A stretch of 64,000 nucleotides of DNA from Pseudomonas entomophila (GCF_018417595.1 NZ_CP070982.1:5197001-5261000), one strand, 5' to 3'. Positions 19,372 to 29,496 are shown, numbered from the stretch's first letter. Program-made: numbers and translations. Notes: a model not told the origin generated them from the sequence alone.

Positions 19372-20439
19372 TCAGCCCTGGGACAGCAGTTGGCGCAGGT
19401 CGATGACCGCGGCGTTGGCCCGGGAAATGTAGTTGGCCATCACCAGCGAGTGGTTGGCCCACATGCCGAAGCCGCTGCCGTTGAGCACCATCGGGCTCCA
19501 CAGCGCCTCCTGCGAAGCCTCCAGCTCGCGGATGATCTGCCGCACGCTGACCGTGGCGTTCTTCTTCGCCAGCACGTCGGCGAAGTCCACCTCGATGGCG
19601 CGCAGCAAGTGCGACAGGGCCCAGGCCTGGCCACGGGCCTCGTAGAACACGTTGTCGATCTGCAGCCATGGCGTCTCGACCACTTCCTCGTCGACCTGCG
19701 GCGCCTGGCCTGGGGCCACGGACTCGGTCTTCAGGGTGTTGTTGAGCTTGACCCGGCCAACGCTGGCCGACAGCCGCTGCGACAGCGAGCCCAGGCGGGT
19801 GGCCACGTCGCCCAGCCAGTTGTTCAGGTTGTCGGCGCGGGTGTAGAAGATCGCACCCTGGTCGCCCTTGGCCAGGCGGGTCTGATAGCGGCTCAGCGAC
19901 TTGATGCCCTCTTCGAACTCCGACTCGCTCGATGGCAGGATCCAGCTCTTGTTGTCGAAGTTGAAGCGCGGCTCGGCCTTGGCCAGGTCGGCGTCTTCGG
20001 TCGACTGCGACTGGGAACGGGCGAAGTCCTTGCGCAGGGCACGGGACAGGTCGCGCACCTGGACCAGCACGCCGTACTCCCAGCTCGGCATGTTGTCCAT
20101 CCACAGCCCCGGCGGGAAGCGGTCGTTGGAGATGTAGCCACCTGGCTTGTCGAGCAGGGTGCCGGCGACGGTCTTGAGGGTTTCGACGGTGGTATAGCCG
20201 ACCACCATCTGCTGGCCGTTGCGCTCGGCGGCGGCCTGGGCGTTCTGCTGCACCGGGAACAGCGCCGGCTCCTGGCTCCAGTACCAGCCCAGGCCGACAC
20301 ACACCAGCAGGTACAGGCCGATCAGGGTCCCCAGGGCCCGGCTCCAGAGACCGCCCAGATAGCTACGGGTGGCGGCGCGACGGGTATCGACCCGCTCGCG
20401 GGGCTCGGCCTTGGCCTCGCGGTTTTTCCAATCCAGCAT
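19372..20439 (-). CDS. DUF2333 inner-membrane protein
   Basis: 355 residues. One transmembrane segment near the N-terminus (LWSRALGTLIGLYLLVCVGL, about 31-50) anchors a large periplasmic domain beginning YWSQEPALFPV. The conserved GGYISNDRFPPGLWMDNMPS stretch identifies DUF2333. No biochemical role is known for this family. In Pseudomonas it is regularly next to the Nudix gene and gcbA, as here. Confidence 0.85.
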   Translation of the reverse strand: MLDWKNREAKAEPRERVDTRRAATRSYLGGLWSRALGTLIGLYLLVCVGLGWYWSQEPALFPVQQNAQAAAERNGQQMVVGYTTVETLKTVAGTLLDKPGGYISNDRFPPGLWMDNMPSWEYGVLVQVRDLSRALRKDFARSQSQSTEDADLAKAEPRFNFDNKSWILPSSESEFEEGIKSLSRYQTRLAKGDQGAIFYTRADNLNNWLGDVATRLGSLSQRLSASVGRVKLNNTLKTESVAPGQAPQVDEEVVETPWLQIDNVFYEARGQAWALSHLLRAIEVDFADVLAKKNATVSVRQIIRELEASQEALWSPMVLNGSGFGMWANHSLVMANYISRANAAVIDLRQLLSQG

Positions 20440-20687
20440 GGCATTGTCCTTAATCAGTCTCGACAGTTCAGGGCTTGGACCACAGGCCGCAGCCAGGGTG
20501 CCACGACAAGCCCGCGTCGCAGCACTATAAAGCAGACGCCGCCATTCGTATAAGCGACCAGTGGGTCAGCAACTGAATTATCGGCCCCTGAACACTTTGT
20601 TGACCTTGGGCACTCGCTTGTCGGAAAGCGGTGCTAGCATAGAGCCATCATCGAACCTGAACCCCTCCCCTTATAAGTAGTCAGGAC

Positions 20688-22304
20688 ATGACCCAGTCAG
20701 CCGAGCCCAGCCACGAGCGCCTCAAGCAGCATTTCGCCCAACGGGTCATCCACCAGGCCCGGCAGATTCTCGAGATCTGGCAACGCCTGCAACGTGGCGA
20801 GTGGTCCAATGGCGACCTCGGCGAGCTGTGCGAGGCCAACCTGCGCCTGCAGCGCTACGCCGAGCGCTTCGAACAGCCCGAGCACGGCACCCTGTCGGCG
20901 GCCATCGGCCAGACCCTGCGCGCCATCGAGGCCAACAGCGCACGGCTGAACTCCGAGCTGATCGGCGACCTCAACCGCCTGATGCAACGCCTGTCGCGCA
21001 CCGGCCTGCGCAAGGGCGACCAGCTCGACAGCGTGCCTCTGCCGCCATTGCGCAAGCCGGTGTACATCGTCCTGCAGGACCATGACCGCGCCGAGCGCCT
21101 GGCCCAGCAGCTGGAGTTCTTCGGCCTGACCGTGCAGGCCCTGTACAGCGCCGAGGCGTTCCAGGCGTCGATGAGCGAGCGCCTGCCGTCGGCGATCATC
21201 ATGGACGTGGACTTCACCGGCCCCGGCATCGGCCTGCAACTGGCCGCCCAGGCCCAGCAGGGGCTGGAGCAGCACATCCCGCTGCTGTTCTTCAGCCTGC
21301 ACGAGACCGATACCCCGACCCGCCTGGCCGCCGTGCGCGCCGGCGGCCAGGAGTTCCTGACCGGCACCCTCGAGGCCTCCAGCCTGCTGGAAAAGGTCGA
21401 GCTGCTGACCAGCGCCACCCAGTACGACCCGTTCCGCGTGCTGGTGATCGACGACTCCCGCGCCCAGGCCATGCACACCGAGCGCCTGCTCAACAGCGCC
21501 GGGATCATCACCCGCACGCTCACCGAGCCGATCCGCACCATGAGCGAGCTGGCCGACTTCCAGCCCGACCTGATCATCCTCGACATGTACATGCCCGAGT
21601 GCAGCGGCACGGAACTGGCCAAGGTGATCCGCCACAACGACCGCTATGTCAGCGTGCCGATCATCTACCTGTCGGCCGAGGACGACCTGGACAAGCAACT
21701 CGACGCCATGAGCGAAGGGGGTGACGACTTCCTCACCAAACCGATCCGCTCGCGCCACCTGATCACCACCGTGCGCAACCGCGCCGCCCGCGCCCGCCAC
21801 CTCAAGGCGCGGATGGTGCGCGACAGCCTGACCGGGCTGTACAACCACACGCATATCCTGCAATTGCTCGAGGATTGCAGCTTCCGCGCACGCCGTGAGG
21901 AGCAGCCGTTGAGCTTCGCCATGCTCGACATCGACCATTTCAAGAAGATCAACGACCGCCATGGCCACCCCATGGGCGACCGGGTGATCAAGAGCCTGGC
22001 GCTGTTCCTCAAGCAGCGCCTGCGCAAGACCGACTACATCGGCCGCTACGGTGGCGAAGAATTCGCCATCGTCATGCCCAACACCGCGCTCGAGGCCGCG
22101 CACAAGGTGCTGGACGAGATCCGCCGGCGTTTCGCCGAGATCCACTACCCCGCGCAACCCCACGACCTGCAGTGCACGTTCAGCGCCGGGGTGGTGCAGC
22201 TGGATGACAGACTCGACGCACTGACCATGGCCAGTGCGGCGGATGAGGCGCTGTACCGGGCCAAGCATGCGGGGCGCAATTGCGTCGTAAGAGTCGACCC
22301 ATAA
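20688..22304 (+). CDS. gcbA: Diguanylate cyclase with two receiver domains (GcbA type)
   Basis: 538 residues ordered: helical N-terminus (1-120), receiver 1 (about 125-240), receiver 2 (about 248-365) and GGDEF domain (about 375-538). The active site is GGEEF at 455-459, and an RxxD inhibitory site (RKTD, 446-449) lies the standard five residues before it, so product feedback is expected. Receiver 2 has the full set (VIDDSR, LDMYMP, FLTKP). Receiver 1 lacks the conserved lysine (FLTGT) and is probably not phosphorylated normally. The architecture and the neighbour ctpL match PA4843 of P. aeruginosa and GcbA of P. fluorescens, which makes c-di-GMP to promote surface attachment and alter motility. 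Confidence 0.9.
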   Translation: MTQSAEPSHERLKQHFAQRVIHQARQILEIWQRLQRGEWSNGDLGELCEANLRLQRYAERFEQPEHGTLSAAIGQTLRAIEANSARLNSELIGDLNRLMQRLSRTGLRKGDQLDSVPLPPLRKPVYIVLQDHDRAERLAQQLEFFGLTVQALYSAEAFQASMSERLPSAIIMDVDFTGPGIGLQLAAQAQQGLEQHIPLLFFSLHETDTPTRLAAVRAGGQEFLTGTLEASSLLEKVELLTSATQYDPFRVLVIDDSRAQAMHTERLLNSAGIITRTLTEPIRTMSELADFQPDLIILDMYMPECSGTELAKVIRHNDRYVSVPIIYLSAEDDLDKQLDAMSEGGDDFLTKPIRSRHLITTVRNRAARARHLKARMVRDSLTGLYNHTHILQLLEDCSFRARREEQPLSFAMLDIDHFKKINDRHGHPMGDRVIKSLALFLKQRLRKTDYIGRYGGEEFAIVMPNTALEAAHKVLDEIRRRFAEIHYPAQPHDLQCTFSAGVVQLDDRLDALTMASAADEALYRAKHAGRNCVVRVDP

Positions 22305-22325
22305 CCTCGGAATCCATACCGACCT

Positions 22326-22410
22326 TGTAGGAGCGGGTTCACCCGCGATCACCAGCAAAGCGGGTGCCACACGCTACGGCGCCTGAATCGCGGCTGAAGC
22401 CGCTCCTACA
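22326..22410. repeat. Mixed REP pair
   Basis: Left arm TGTAGGAGCGGGTTCACCCG and right arm ending GAAGCCGCTCCTACA are inverted but belong to slightly different REP variants, leaving an imperfect palindrome after gcbA. Confidence 0.75.
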
Positions 22411-22520
22411 GAGATGACGGCAATGTGCCACTTTTTTATGGCGCCAACCCGCTGTCGTCATCACCCCGTCACAAAACAGCAATAACTTCAGGCGCCTCTC
22501 CCCGCAGGAAGTTAGCGGCT

Positions 22521-24482
22521 ATGCGCCTGAAGTGGCTGACCAATTTCAACACCCTGTTGCTGGTGACCGTGTGTATCGCCCTGGGCGCGACCCTGTGGTG
22601 GTCGCAACGCGCCCTGGAGCGCCCCTACCAGATGATGGAGCGTTATCTAGGCCTGTCGCAGCAGTTCCAGAACGACGCCGCGCGCAACACGCAAGCCTAC
22701 CTGGCCAGCGGCGACGCGCTGCGCCATGCCTCGGCCATGGAAGCAAACAAGCAGTTGCAGGCGGCCCTGGCGCAATGGCCGGAGAACCTGTCGGCCAAGC
22801 TGCGGCCCAGCCTGGACAGCCTGCAGGCCTTCACCGCCAACGAACTGCTCGCCGCCGGCAAGCTGGCCGGCGACCCCCAGGCCCTGTTGCTGCAAGCCGA
22901 GCGGGAGCTGGGGGCGAGTCTCGAGCAACTGGCCGGCTACGCCCGCGACAGCAGCAGCCCTGACACCGGTCGCTACCTGACGCCCCTGTTCGAGGCTTCG
23001 CTGCACCTCGGCCGCCTGTCCCTGGCCCGCGACAAGCTGGTCAGCAGCGGCCGCGCCGAGCTGGCCGACGAGGTGGAGCGCGAGCTGCAACTGATTGTCG
23101 CCCAGGGCCAGGTCATCGACGGCCTGCCGCTGCTCGGTGTCACCCGAGCCGCCGAATCCAATGCCGACGACTTCGCCGCGATGATGGGCCTGGAAGCCCA
23201 GGGCAGCACCCAGCAGGAGGACATCGCGGTGGGCCTGAAGCGCGAGCTGCACAGCTTGCTCGGCCGCTACCCCGCCGAACTGCAACGCACCCGCGAGCAG
23301 ATCGAACGCCGCGCTGCCCTGGCCGCCAGCACCGGCGAGCGCCTGGAGGCGGTGCAACAGGCCATCGCCGGCCTCGAGCCCGAGGTGCGCGGCCTGCACG
23401 CCACGATCGCTGGCGAGGTGCGTCTGATACAGGGCTTGATGATCGGCCTGATCCTGCTGATCGCCCTGTTGATCGACACCCTGCAACGTCGTCTGGCCCG
23501 CACCCTCACTGGCCTGGCCCCGGCCCTGTCACGCTGGGCCGAGGGTGATTTCGCCCAAGCCATCGCGCTGGGCAGGACCAACCGCGAACTGCACGACATC
23601 CAGGCATCGCTCAACCGCCTGCGCCAATACCTCGTGGAACTGGTCGGCACCATCCGCCATAACGCCGAGCAGGTCGCCGGCAGCAGCCACGCCCTGGCGG
23701 GCATGAGCAGCGCCCTGCACGACGGCGCCGAGCGCCAGGCCGGCGACACCGCGCAGATCCGCGATGCCCTGGGCGAGCTGGAAGCGACCATCCAGCAAGT
23801 GGCCGGGGATGCCAGTTCGGCTGCCGACGCCAGCCGTGATGCCGGGCGCGCCGTGGAACAGGGCCAGGCAGTGATCGGTCAGAGCTTGTCCGGCCTGCGT
23901 TCGCTGGTCGACGAGGTGCAGGGCAACGCCCGCATGATCGAGCAACTGGCCGAGGAGTCGGCGACCATCGGTGGCGTGCTCACGGTGATCCGCGCGATCG
24001 CCGAGCAGACCAACCTGTTGGCGCTCAACGCGGCCATCGAAGCGGCCCGCGCCGGCGAGATGGGCCGTGGTTTCGCCGTGGTCGCGGATGAAGTGCGCTC
24101 GCTGGCCCAGCGCACCACGGGCGCCACCGGGGAGATCCAGGCGCTGATCGACCGGCTGCAACAGGCGGCCCGCGAGTCGGTGGTCGGCATGCGTGCGCAA
24201 CTGGAGCATGCCGAGGCCACCGCCAGCCAGGCGCAGTCGGCCGATGGCGCGCTGGATGCGATCGTCAGCGCCATCCGCACCATCTCCGACACAGCGGTGC
24301 GGATTGCCGATGTGACCGCGCAACAGACCGGGGCGGTGAGCGAGATTCGCGATCACAGCGAACGGATTCATGAATTGGGCGAGGACAACCTGCAGCGCAT
24401 TGGTGAAGGGCGTGAGCAGGGGGAACAGTTGCTCAAGCTGGGAGGTGAGCTGAATACGACGGTGCGGGCGTTCCGCCTTTGA
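22521..24482 (+). CDS. ctpL: Methyl-accepting chemotaxis protein (CtpL-like)
   Basis: 653 residues. Transmembrane helix 1 ([19 protein letters not shown], about 8-26), a roughly 290-residue all-helical periplasmic sensor of the helical-bimodular type, helix 2 ([20 protein letters not shown]), HAMP, then the signalling domain with the hairpin tip [20 protein letters not shown]. The start at 22521 has AGGAAG upstream; an ATG at 22425 would add a non-hydrophobic extension. Its place next to gcbA and dsbD matches ctpL (PA4844), reported as a low-phosphate chemoreceptor in P. aeruginosa. The ligand of this copy is not proven by sequence. Confidence 0.85.
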   Translation: MRLKWLTNFNTLLLVTVCIALGATLWWSQRALERPYQMMERYLGLSQQFQNDAARNTQAYLASGDALRHASAMEANKQLQAALAQWPENLSAKLRPSLDSLQAFTANELLAAGKLAGDPQALLLQAERELGASLEQLAGYARDSSSPDTGRYLTPLFEASLHLGRLSLARDKLVSSGRAELADEVERELQLIVAQGQVIDGLPLLGVTRAAESNADDFAAMMGLEAQGSTQQEDIAVGLKRELHSLLGRYPAELQRTREQIERRAALAASTGERLEAVQQAIAGLEPEVRGLHATIAGEVRLIQGLMIGLILLIALLIDTLQRRLARTLTGLAPALSRWAEGDFAQAIALGRTNRELHDIQASLNRLRQYLVELVGTIRHNAEQVAGSSHALAGMSSALHDGAERQAGDTAQIRDALGELEATIQQVAGDASSAADASRDAGRAVEQGQAVIGQSLSGLRSLVDEVQGNARMIEQLAEESATIGGVLTVIRAIAEQTNLLALNAAIEAARAGEMGRGFAVVADEVRSLAQRTTGATGEIQALIDRLQQAARESVVGMRAQLEHAEATASQAQSADGALDAIVSAIRTISDTAVRIADVTAQQTGAVSEIRDHSERIHELGEDNLQRIGEGREQGEQLLKLGGELNTTVRAFRL

Positions 24483-24483
24483 G

Positions 24484-24515
24484 GGCCCTTTCGCGGGCTT
24501 GCCCGCGAAAGGGCC
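24484..24515. repeat. Compact hairpin after ctpL
   Basis: GGCCCTTTCGCGGGC and its exact reverse complement flank a TT loop, two bases after the ctpL stop. It belongs to the short CTTTCGCGGGC hairpin class seen elsewhere in this window and may act as a terminator or mRNA 3'-end stabiliser. Confidence 0.75.
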
Positions 24516-24627
24516 TGCATAGGCGATGCAGAGACCAGCGGCCATGTGTCGCCCCTACGGGCAACTCGACCCCAATTACGACCAACTCCGCTATCATGCC
24601 CGCCACGTTCCACCTCGCGAGTCCGCC

Positions 24628-26385
24628 ATGCGCCGCCTGTTTTTCCTGCTGCTCCTGCTGCTGGCCGGCCCCGTCTTCGCCACGGGCCTGCTCGACAACC
24701 GCCCCAGCGCCACCCTCGGCGCCGCCTCCAACAACGCCGATTTCCTGCCAGTGCACGAAGCCTTCAAGCTCAGCCTGGTCCAGGCCGACGCGCACAGCAT
24801 CAAGCTGCGCTTCGTCGCCACCGACGGCTACTACCTCTACCGCCACCGCTTCCAGTTCCGCACCGAACCCGCGGACATCAAGCTGGGCACGCCGGACATC
24901 CCCAGGGGCGAGGCCAAGCACGACGAGTTCTTCGGCGACGTCGAGGTGTACCACGGCGTGCTCGACATCGAGGTGCCGCGCAATGACCCACGCGCCTTCA
25001 CCCTGCTGGTGGGCTACCAGGGCTGCGCCGACAAGGGCCTGTGCTACCCACCGGAAACCGCACGACTGAGCATCGACGGTGACGGCGCCCCGCTGCCGGT
25101 AACCGATAAGCAGGGCTGGACCTGGAAATCCCTGCTGCTGTTCTTCCTCGCCGGGGTCGGCCTGACCTTCACCCCGTGCGTGCTGCCCATGCTGCCGATC
25201 CTCTCCGGCGTGGTGTTGCGCGGCCAGGTCGGCGGCCTGCGCGGGCTGTCGCTGTCGCTGGCCTACGTGCTGCCGATGGCGGCCAGCTTCGCTGTGCTGG
25301 GCGCACTGATGGGGCTGTTCGGCGCCGGGCTGAACCTGCAGGCGCGCCTGCAATCGGCCTGGGTGCTGGTACCGTTTGCGGCGTTCTTCGTGCTGTTCGC
25401 CCTGGCCATGTTCGGGTTGTTCGACATCAAGCTGCCGCACGCCCTGAGCAGCCGCCTGGATACGCTGGCCCATCGCACCAAGGGCGGCTCGCTGCTGGGT
25501 GCGGCGGTGCTGGGCGTGCTGTCCAGCCTGCTGGTTTCTCCTTGCGTCTCGGCCCCGCTGGCCGGCGCGCTGCTGTACATCAGTGCCAGTGGCGATGCTC
25601 TGGGCGGTGCGCTCAAGCTGTTCGCCCTGGGTTTGGGCATGGGCGCGCCGCTGCTGCTGGTGGCCACTGGTGGCGCGGCCTGGCTGCCGAAGAGCGGCCC
25701 CTGGATGAACACGGTCAAGAACGCCATTGGCGTACTGCTGCTGGGCCTGGCCATCGGCCTGCTGAGCCGCGTGCTGCCGGGCCCGGTCACACTGCTTCTG
25801 GTCGGCCTGCTCGCCGGCGGCGTGGCGCTGTTCCTCGGCGCCCTGGAGTTCGTGGTCAAGACGCCGCGCCAGCGCCTGGCGCAGCTGCTCGGCCTGGCCC
25901 TGTTGGTGTACGCCCTGGCCTGCGGGTACGGCGCCCTGAGCGGCCGGGGCGACCCGCTGCGCCCGCTGCCCCCACCGGTCGTTGCCGGTACCGCGACGGC
26001 GGTGAAGGCCGATACCTGGCAAACCATCACCACCCCGGCCGCCCTTGATGCAGCCCTGGCCGACGCCAAGGCCGCGGGCCAGCCGGTGCTGCTGGACTGG
26101 TACGCCGACTGGTGCATCAGTTGCAAGGTGATCGAGCACGAAGTGCTCAACACCGAGCAGGTACAGGCGCAACTGGGTGCCTTCCGCCTGCTGCGCTTCG
26201 ACATCACCGAGAGCAACGCCGAGCAGCGCGCCCTGCTCGACCGTTATCGCCTGTTCGGCCCACCCGCGCTGATGTTCTTTGCAGCGAACGGCAGCGAACT
26301 GACCACTGATCGGGTCATTGGCGAGATAAACGCCGGCGATTTCGCCCAGGTTGTGGCGCGCGTGCGCGGCCAACTCGGTCTATAA
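24628..26385 (+). CDS. dsbD: Thiol:disulfide interchange protein DsbD
   Basis: 585 residues. Signal peptide MRRLFFLLLLLLAGPVFA, then the periplasmic alpha domain with GCADKGLCYPP (Cys133, Cys139), the membrane beta domain with FTPCVLPMLPILSG (Cys184) and SPCVSAPLAG (Cys306), and a C-terminal thioredoxin-like gamma domain with DWYADWCISCK (Cys496, Cys499). It carries electrons from cytoplasmic thioredoxin to periplasmic DsbC, DsbG and cytochrome maturation factors. All three cysteine pairs are intact. The start is set by the signal peptide; the ribosome site is weak. Its order before aroQ matches dipZ in P. aeruginosa. Confidence 0.93.
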   Translation: MRRLFFLLLLLLAGPVFATGLLDNRPSATLGAASNNADFLPVHEAFKLSLVQADAHSIKLRFVATDGYYLYRHRFQFRTEPADIKLGTPDIPRGEAKHDEFFGDVEVYHGVLDIEVPRNDPRAFTLLVGYQGCADKGLCYPPETARLSIDGDGAPLPVTDKQGWTWKSLLLFFLAGVGLTFTPCVLPMLPILSGVVLRGQVGGLRGLSLSLAYVLPMAASFAVLGALMGLFGAGLNLQARLQSAWVLVPFAAFFVLFALAMFGLFDIKLPHALSSRLDTLAHRTKGGSLLGAAVLGVLSSLLVSPCVSAPLAGALLYISASGDALGGALKLFALGLGMGAPLLLVATGGAAWLPKSGPWMNTVKNAIGVLLLGLAIGLLSRVLPGPVTLLLVGLLAGGVALFLGALEFVVKTPRQRLAQLLGLALLVYALACGYGALSGRGDPLRPLPPPVVAGTATAVKADTWQTITTPAALDAALADAKAAGQPVLLDWYADWCISCKVIEHEVLNTEQVQAQLGAFRLLRFDITESNAEQRALLDRYRLFGPPALMFFAANGSELTTDRVIGEINAGDFAQVVARVRGQLGL

Positions 26386-26417
26386 CTCCCTGCGGCCTGT
26401 GAAAAATCTCGCAACAA

Positions 26418-26443
26418 GTGACCAGAGTCAATCATCTGGTCAC
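26418..26443. promoter_or_regulatory. Operator-like perfect palindrome before aroQ
   Basis: GTGACCAGA (26418-26426) and TCTGGTCAC (26435-26443) are perfect 9-base inverted arms around an 8-base centre, 120 bases upstream of aroQ. No T run follows, so a protein-binding site is likelier than a terminator. The regulator is unknown. Confidence 0.5.
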
Positions 26444-26562
26444 ATACTTTGCGCGAACCTCGGACATCGTGCCGGCTATTGCCGGGAACTGGACACCCAG
26501 CGCCGGTTCCGGCATAGTCGCCGCGCTATGTCGAATTGCCCTACAAAACCAAGGAATCGCAG

Positions 26563-27015
26563 ATGGCAACCCTACTGGTGCTGCACGGCCCCAACCTGAA
26601 CCTGCTCGGGACCCGCGAACCGGGTCACTACGGCGCCGCCACTCTGGCGCAGATCAATCAGGACCTGGAGCAGCGCGCCCGCGCCGCCGGCCATCATCTG
26701 CAATACCTGCAGAGCAATGCCGAGTACGAATTGATCGACCGTATCCACGCCGCGCGCAACGAAGGCGTGGACTTCATCCTGATCAATCCGGCCGCTTTCA
26801 CCCACACCAGCGTCGCATTACGTGACGCATTGCTTGCGGTGAGCATCCCATTCATCGAAGTGCACCTCTCCAACGTGCACAAGCGTGAACCGTTCCGTCA
26901 CCACTCCTACTTCTCCGATGTCGCGGTGGGAGTGATCTGCGGCCTCGGCGCCACCGGTTACCGGTTGGCCCTGGAGTCGGCGCTGGAACACCTGGCTGCC
27001 AACGCACAGCCCTGA
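26563..27015 (+). CDS. aroQ: Type II 3-dehydroquinate dehydratase
   Basis: 150 residues, the family length. [18 protein letters not shown] at the start carries the lid-loop tyrosine and arginine region; [17 protein letters not shown] and [19 protein letters not shown] supply the catalytic His and substrate-binding residues of type II enzymes. It dehydrates 3-dehydroquinate to 3-dehydroshikimate in the shikimate pathway. The start at 26563 has AAGGA upstream and matches the family N-terminus; an ATG 27 bases earlier is disfavoured. It is directly upstream of accBC, as in other Pseudomonas. Confidence 0.94.
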   Translation: MATLLVLHGPNLNLLGTREPGHYGAATLAQINQDLEQRARAAGHHLQYLQSNAEYELIDRIHAARNEGVDFILINPAAFTHTSVALRDALLAVSIPFIEVHLSNVHKREPFRHHSYFSDVAVGVICGLGATGYRLALESALEHLAANAQP

Positions 27016-27052
27016 TGACACAAGGTCTTGGCCCACGGGCCGAGGCTCAGAA

Positions 27053-27074
27053 GAAACGTTTTCGACACGTTTTC
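27053..27074 (+). promoter_or_regulatory. Tandem 11-base repeats before accB
   Basis: GAAACGTTTTC (27053-27063) is followed at once by GACACGTTTTC (27064-27074), a head-to-tail pair one helical turn apart and differing at one base. They lie 39 bases upstream of the accB ATG. A regulator site is plausible; none is identified. Confidence 0.4.
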
Positions 27075-27113
27075 AAATTACGTCCCCGACCGAACCTTGG
27101 GAGTTGATGATTA

Positions 27114-27581
27114 ATGGATATCCGTAAAGTCAAGAAGCTGATCGAACTGCTGGAAGAGTCTGGCATCGACGAACTGGAGATCAAGGAAGGCGAAGAGTCC
27201 GTTCGCATCAGCCGTCACAGCAAGACCCCGGCCGGCGCCCAGTACTTCGCCGCCCCGGCTCCGATGGCCGCTCCGGTCGCCGCCGCTGCCCCGGTTGCCG
27301 CTGCCGCTCCGGCCGCTGAAGCCGCTGCCGCCGCGCCAGCCCTGAAAGGCACCGTGATTCGCTCGCCGATGGTCGGCACCTTCTACCGCAAGCCTTCGCC
27401 AACTTCGCCGAACTACGCTGAAGTCGGCCAGGCCGTGAAGAAGGGCGACACCCTGTGCATCGTCGAAGCCATGAAGATGATGAACCACATCGAAGCCGAG
27501 ATCGGCGGTGTGATCGACGCCATCCTGGTGGAAGACGGCCAGCCGGTTGAGTTCGACCAGCCGCTGTTCACCATCGTTTGA
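27114..27581 (+). CDS. accB: Biotin carboxyl carrier protein of acetyl-CoA carboxylase
   Basis: 155 residues. The N-terminal assembly region ([20 protein letters not shown]) is followed by an Ala/Pro-rich linker (about 46-76) and the biotinyl domain with VEAMKMMN, where Lys121 is the biotinylation site. It carries CO2 between AccC and AccAD in fatty-acid synthesis. GGGAGTTG precedes the ATG. accC follows after 17 bases. Confidence 0.96.
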   Translation: MDIRKVKKLIELLEESGIDELEIKEGEESVRISRHSKTPAGAQYFAAPAPMAAPVAAAAPVAAAAPAAEAAAAAPALKGTVIRSPMVGTFYRKPSPTSPNYAEVGQAVKKGDTLCIVEAMKMMNHIEAEIGGVIDAILVEDGQPVEFDQPLFTIV

Positions 27582-27598
27582 TTCGCGGAGAACCAACG

Positions 27599-28954
27599 AT
27601 GTCTGGGAAGCTTGAAAAAGTCCTGATCGCCAACCGCGGGGAAATTGCCCTGCGGATCCTGCGTGCCTGCAAAGAGCTGGGCATCAAGACCGTCGCCGTG
27701 CACTCCACGGCCGACCGTGAACTGATGCACCTGGGCCTGGCGGACGAGTCGGTCTGCATCGGCCCGGCATCGTCCAAGGAATCGTACCTGCACATCCCGG
27801 CGATCATCGCCGCCGCCGAAGTGACAGGCGCCACCGCCATCCACCCGGGCTACGGCTTCCTCGCGGAAAACGCCGACTTCGCCGAACAGGTGGAAAAATC
27901 CGGCTTCGCCTTCATCGGCCCGAAAGCCGACACCATCCGCCTGATGGGCGACAAGGTTTCGGCCAAGGACGCAATGATCAAGTCGGGCGTGCCGACCGTG
28001 CCAGGCTCCGACGGCCCACTGCCGGAAGACGAAGAGGTTGCCCTGGCAATCGCTCGTGACGTCGGCTACCCGGTGATCATCAAGGCCGCCGGTGGCGGTG
28101 GTGGTCGCGGCATGCGCGTGGTGCACAAGGAAGAAGACCTGATCGAGTCGGCCAAGCTGACCCGTACCGAAGCCGGCGCCGCCTTCGGCAACCCGATGGT
28201 CTACCTGGAAAAGTTCCTGACCAACCCACGCCACGTGGAAGTGCAGGTACTGTCCGACGGCCAAGGCAACGCCGTGCACCTGGGCGACCGTGACTGCTCG
28301 CTGCAGCGCCGTCACCAGAAGGTACTGGAAGAAGCCCCGGCCCCGGGCATCGACGAGAAGGCCCGCCAGGAAGTCTTCAAGCGTTGCGTCGACGCGTGCA
28401 TCGAGATCGGCTACCGCGGTGCCGGCACCTTCGAGTTCCTGTACGAGAACGGCCGTTTCTACTTCATCGAGATGAACACCCGCGTCCAGGTCGAGCACCC
28501 GGTCTCGGAAATGGTCACCGGCATCGACATCGTCAAGGAGATGCTCAGCATCGCCGCTGGCAACAAGCTGTCGTTCCGCCAGGAAGACGTGGTCATCCGT
28601 GGCCACTCGCTGGAGTGCCGGATCAACGCCGAAGACCCGAAGAAGTTCATCCCGAGCCCAGGCAAGGTGAAGCACTTCCACGCCCCGGGCGGCAACGGCG
28701 TTCGCGTCGATTCGCACCTGTACAGCGGCTACTCGGTTCCGCCGAACTACGATTCGCTGATCGGCAAGCTGATCACCTACGGCAAGGACCGCGACGAAGC
28801 CATGGCACGCATGCGCAATGCCCTGGACGAGATCGTCGTCGATGGCATCAAGACCAACATCCCGCTGCACCGCGACCTGGTGCGTGATGAAGGTTTCTGC
28901 AAAGGCGGCGTCAACATCCACTACCTCGAGCACAAACTGGCCAACCAGGAGTGA
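27599..28954 (+). CDS. accC: Biotin carboxylase subunit of acetyl-CoA carboxylase
   Basis: 451 residues. [20 protein letters not shown] begins the N-terminal domain; the ATP-grasp domain shows the glycine-rich loop [13 protein letters not shown] and [18 protein letters not shown] with catalytic Glu and Arg residues. It carboxylates the biotin of AccB using ATP and bicarbonate. The start at 27599 follows GCGGAG and gives the standard [14 protein letters not shown] terminus. Forms an operon with accB. Confidence 0.97.
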   Translation: MSGKLEKVLIANRGEIALRILRACKELGIKTVAVHSTADRELMHLGLADESVCIGPASSKESYLHIPAIIAAAEVTGATAIHPGYGFLAENADFAEQVEKSGFAFIGPKADTIRLMGDKVSAKDAMIKSGVPTVPGSDGPLPEDEEVALAIARDVGYPVIIKAAGGGGGRGMRVVHKEEDLIESAKLTRTEAGAAFGNPMVYLEKFLTNPRHVEVQVLSDGQGNAVHLGDRDCSLQRRHQKVLEEAPAPGIDEKARQEVFKRCVDACIEIGYRGAGTFEFLYENGRFYFIEMNTRVQVEHPVSEMVTGIDIVKEMLSIAAGNKLSFRQEDVVIRGHSLECRINAEDPKKFIPSPGKVKHFHAPGGNGVRVDSHLYSGYSVPPNYDSLIGKLITYGKDRDEAMARMRNALDEIVVDGIKTNIPLHRDLVRDEGFCKGGVNIHYLEHKLANQE

Positions 28955-28974
28955 TCGCGTTAGCGTGATGAAAG

Positions 28975-29002
28975 AACCCCGGCATCGCGCCGGGGTTTTT
29001 TT
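28975..29002. terminator. Rho-independent terminator of accBC
   Basis: AACCCCGGC / GCCGGGGTT stem with a five-base loop and a following T run. In reverse it can also end the convergent gene at 29005-29496. Confidence 0.93.
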
Positions 29003-29004
29003 CT

Positions 29005-29496
29005 TTACGAGACCTGTTGGGCCCAGGCACGCTCAAACATCCCCAGATGATCAAGCAAGGCTTGTCCAGAATGGCCCTGCTCCAGCAGCACCCGCAATGC
29101 CGAGACATGCTCGGACAACAACCCTGGCAGCCATTCGACGCGAGATAGAAGCGGCGCCCAGTATCGATCCAGATAGTCCTCATAAGAAATCAGAAGACGC
29201 ATACTCACGCTCTCAAGCACTATTTCCACGTACTCGTGCTGAGCGTCCACCAGCTCACGCCAACGCTCAGTTGCTTGCGGCTCGGTCCCGGCAAGCTGGG
29301 CACTGGCACGCTCCAGCACTGTAACGTAAAGGGCGCGCTGCAGTTCTGGGGTCAGCGCCTCGCCAAACACCAGAGAACCATACTCGACCGCAATCTGCTC
29401 CTCGATTACCGCTTGAACGGATAGCTGTGCAGCCAGCCGCTCGGCGAATTCATCTACCCATTGTGCAGCCCGGAATATCTTCGAGTCGTCAATCAT
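29005..29496 (-). CDS. Unknown all-helical protein
   Basis: 163 residues, MIDDSKIFRAAQWVDEFAER onward. GAGGT lies seven bases before the ATG at 29496, and its stop abuts the accC terminator, so this looks like a real gene. The sequence is rich in Leu, Glu and Ala, with no signal peptide, no membrane span and no cysteine motif; predicted helical throughout (for example VEWLPGLLSEHVSALRVLLE). I recognise no family. It sits in the otherwise conserved accC-prmA gap, on the opposite strand, and looks less GC-rich than its neighbours, so it may be an acquired gene. Confidence 0.65.
   Translation of the reverse strand: MIDDSKIFRAAQWVDEFAERLAAQLSVQAVIEEQIAVEYGSLVFGEALTPELQRALYVTVLERASAQLAGTEPQATERWRELVDAQHEYVEIVLESVSMRLLISYEDYLDRYWAPLLSRVEWLPGLLSEHVSALRVLLEQGHSGQALLDHLGMFERAWAQQVS

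Noticed and set aside
26418..26443. FadR operator
   Set aside because: Half sites are in the reverse order and spaced by 8 bases, unlike the compact FadR site.
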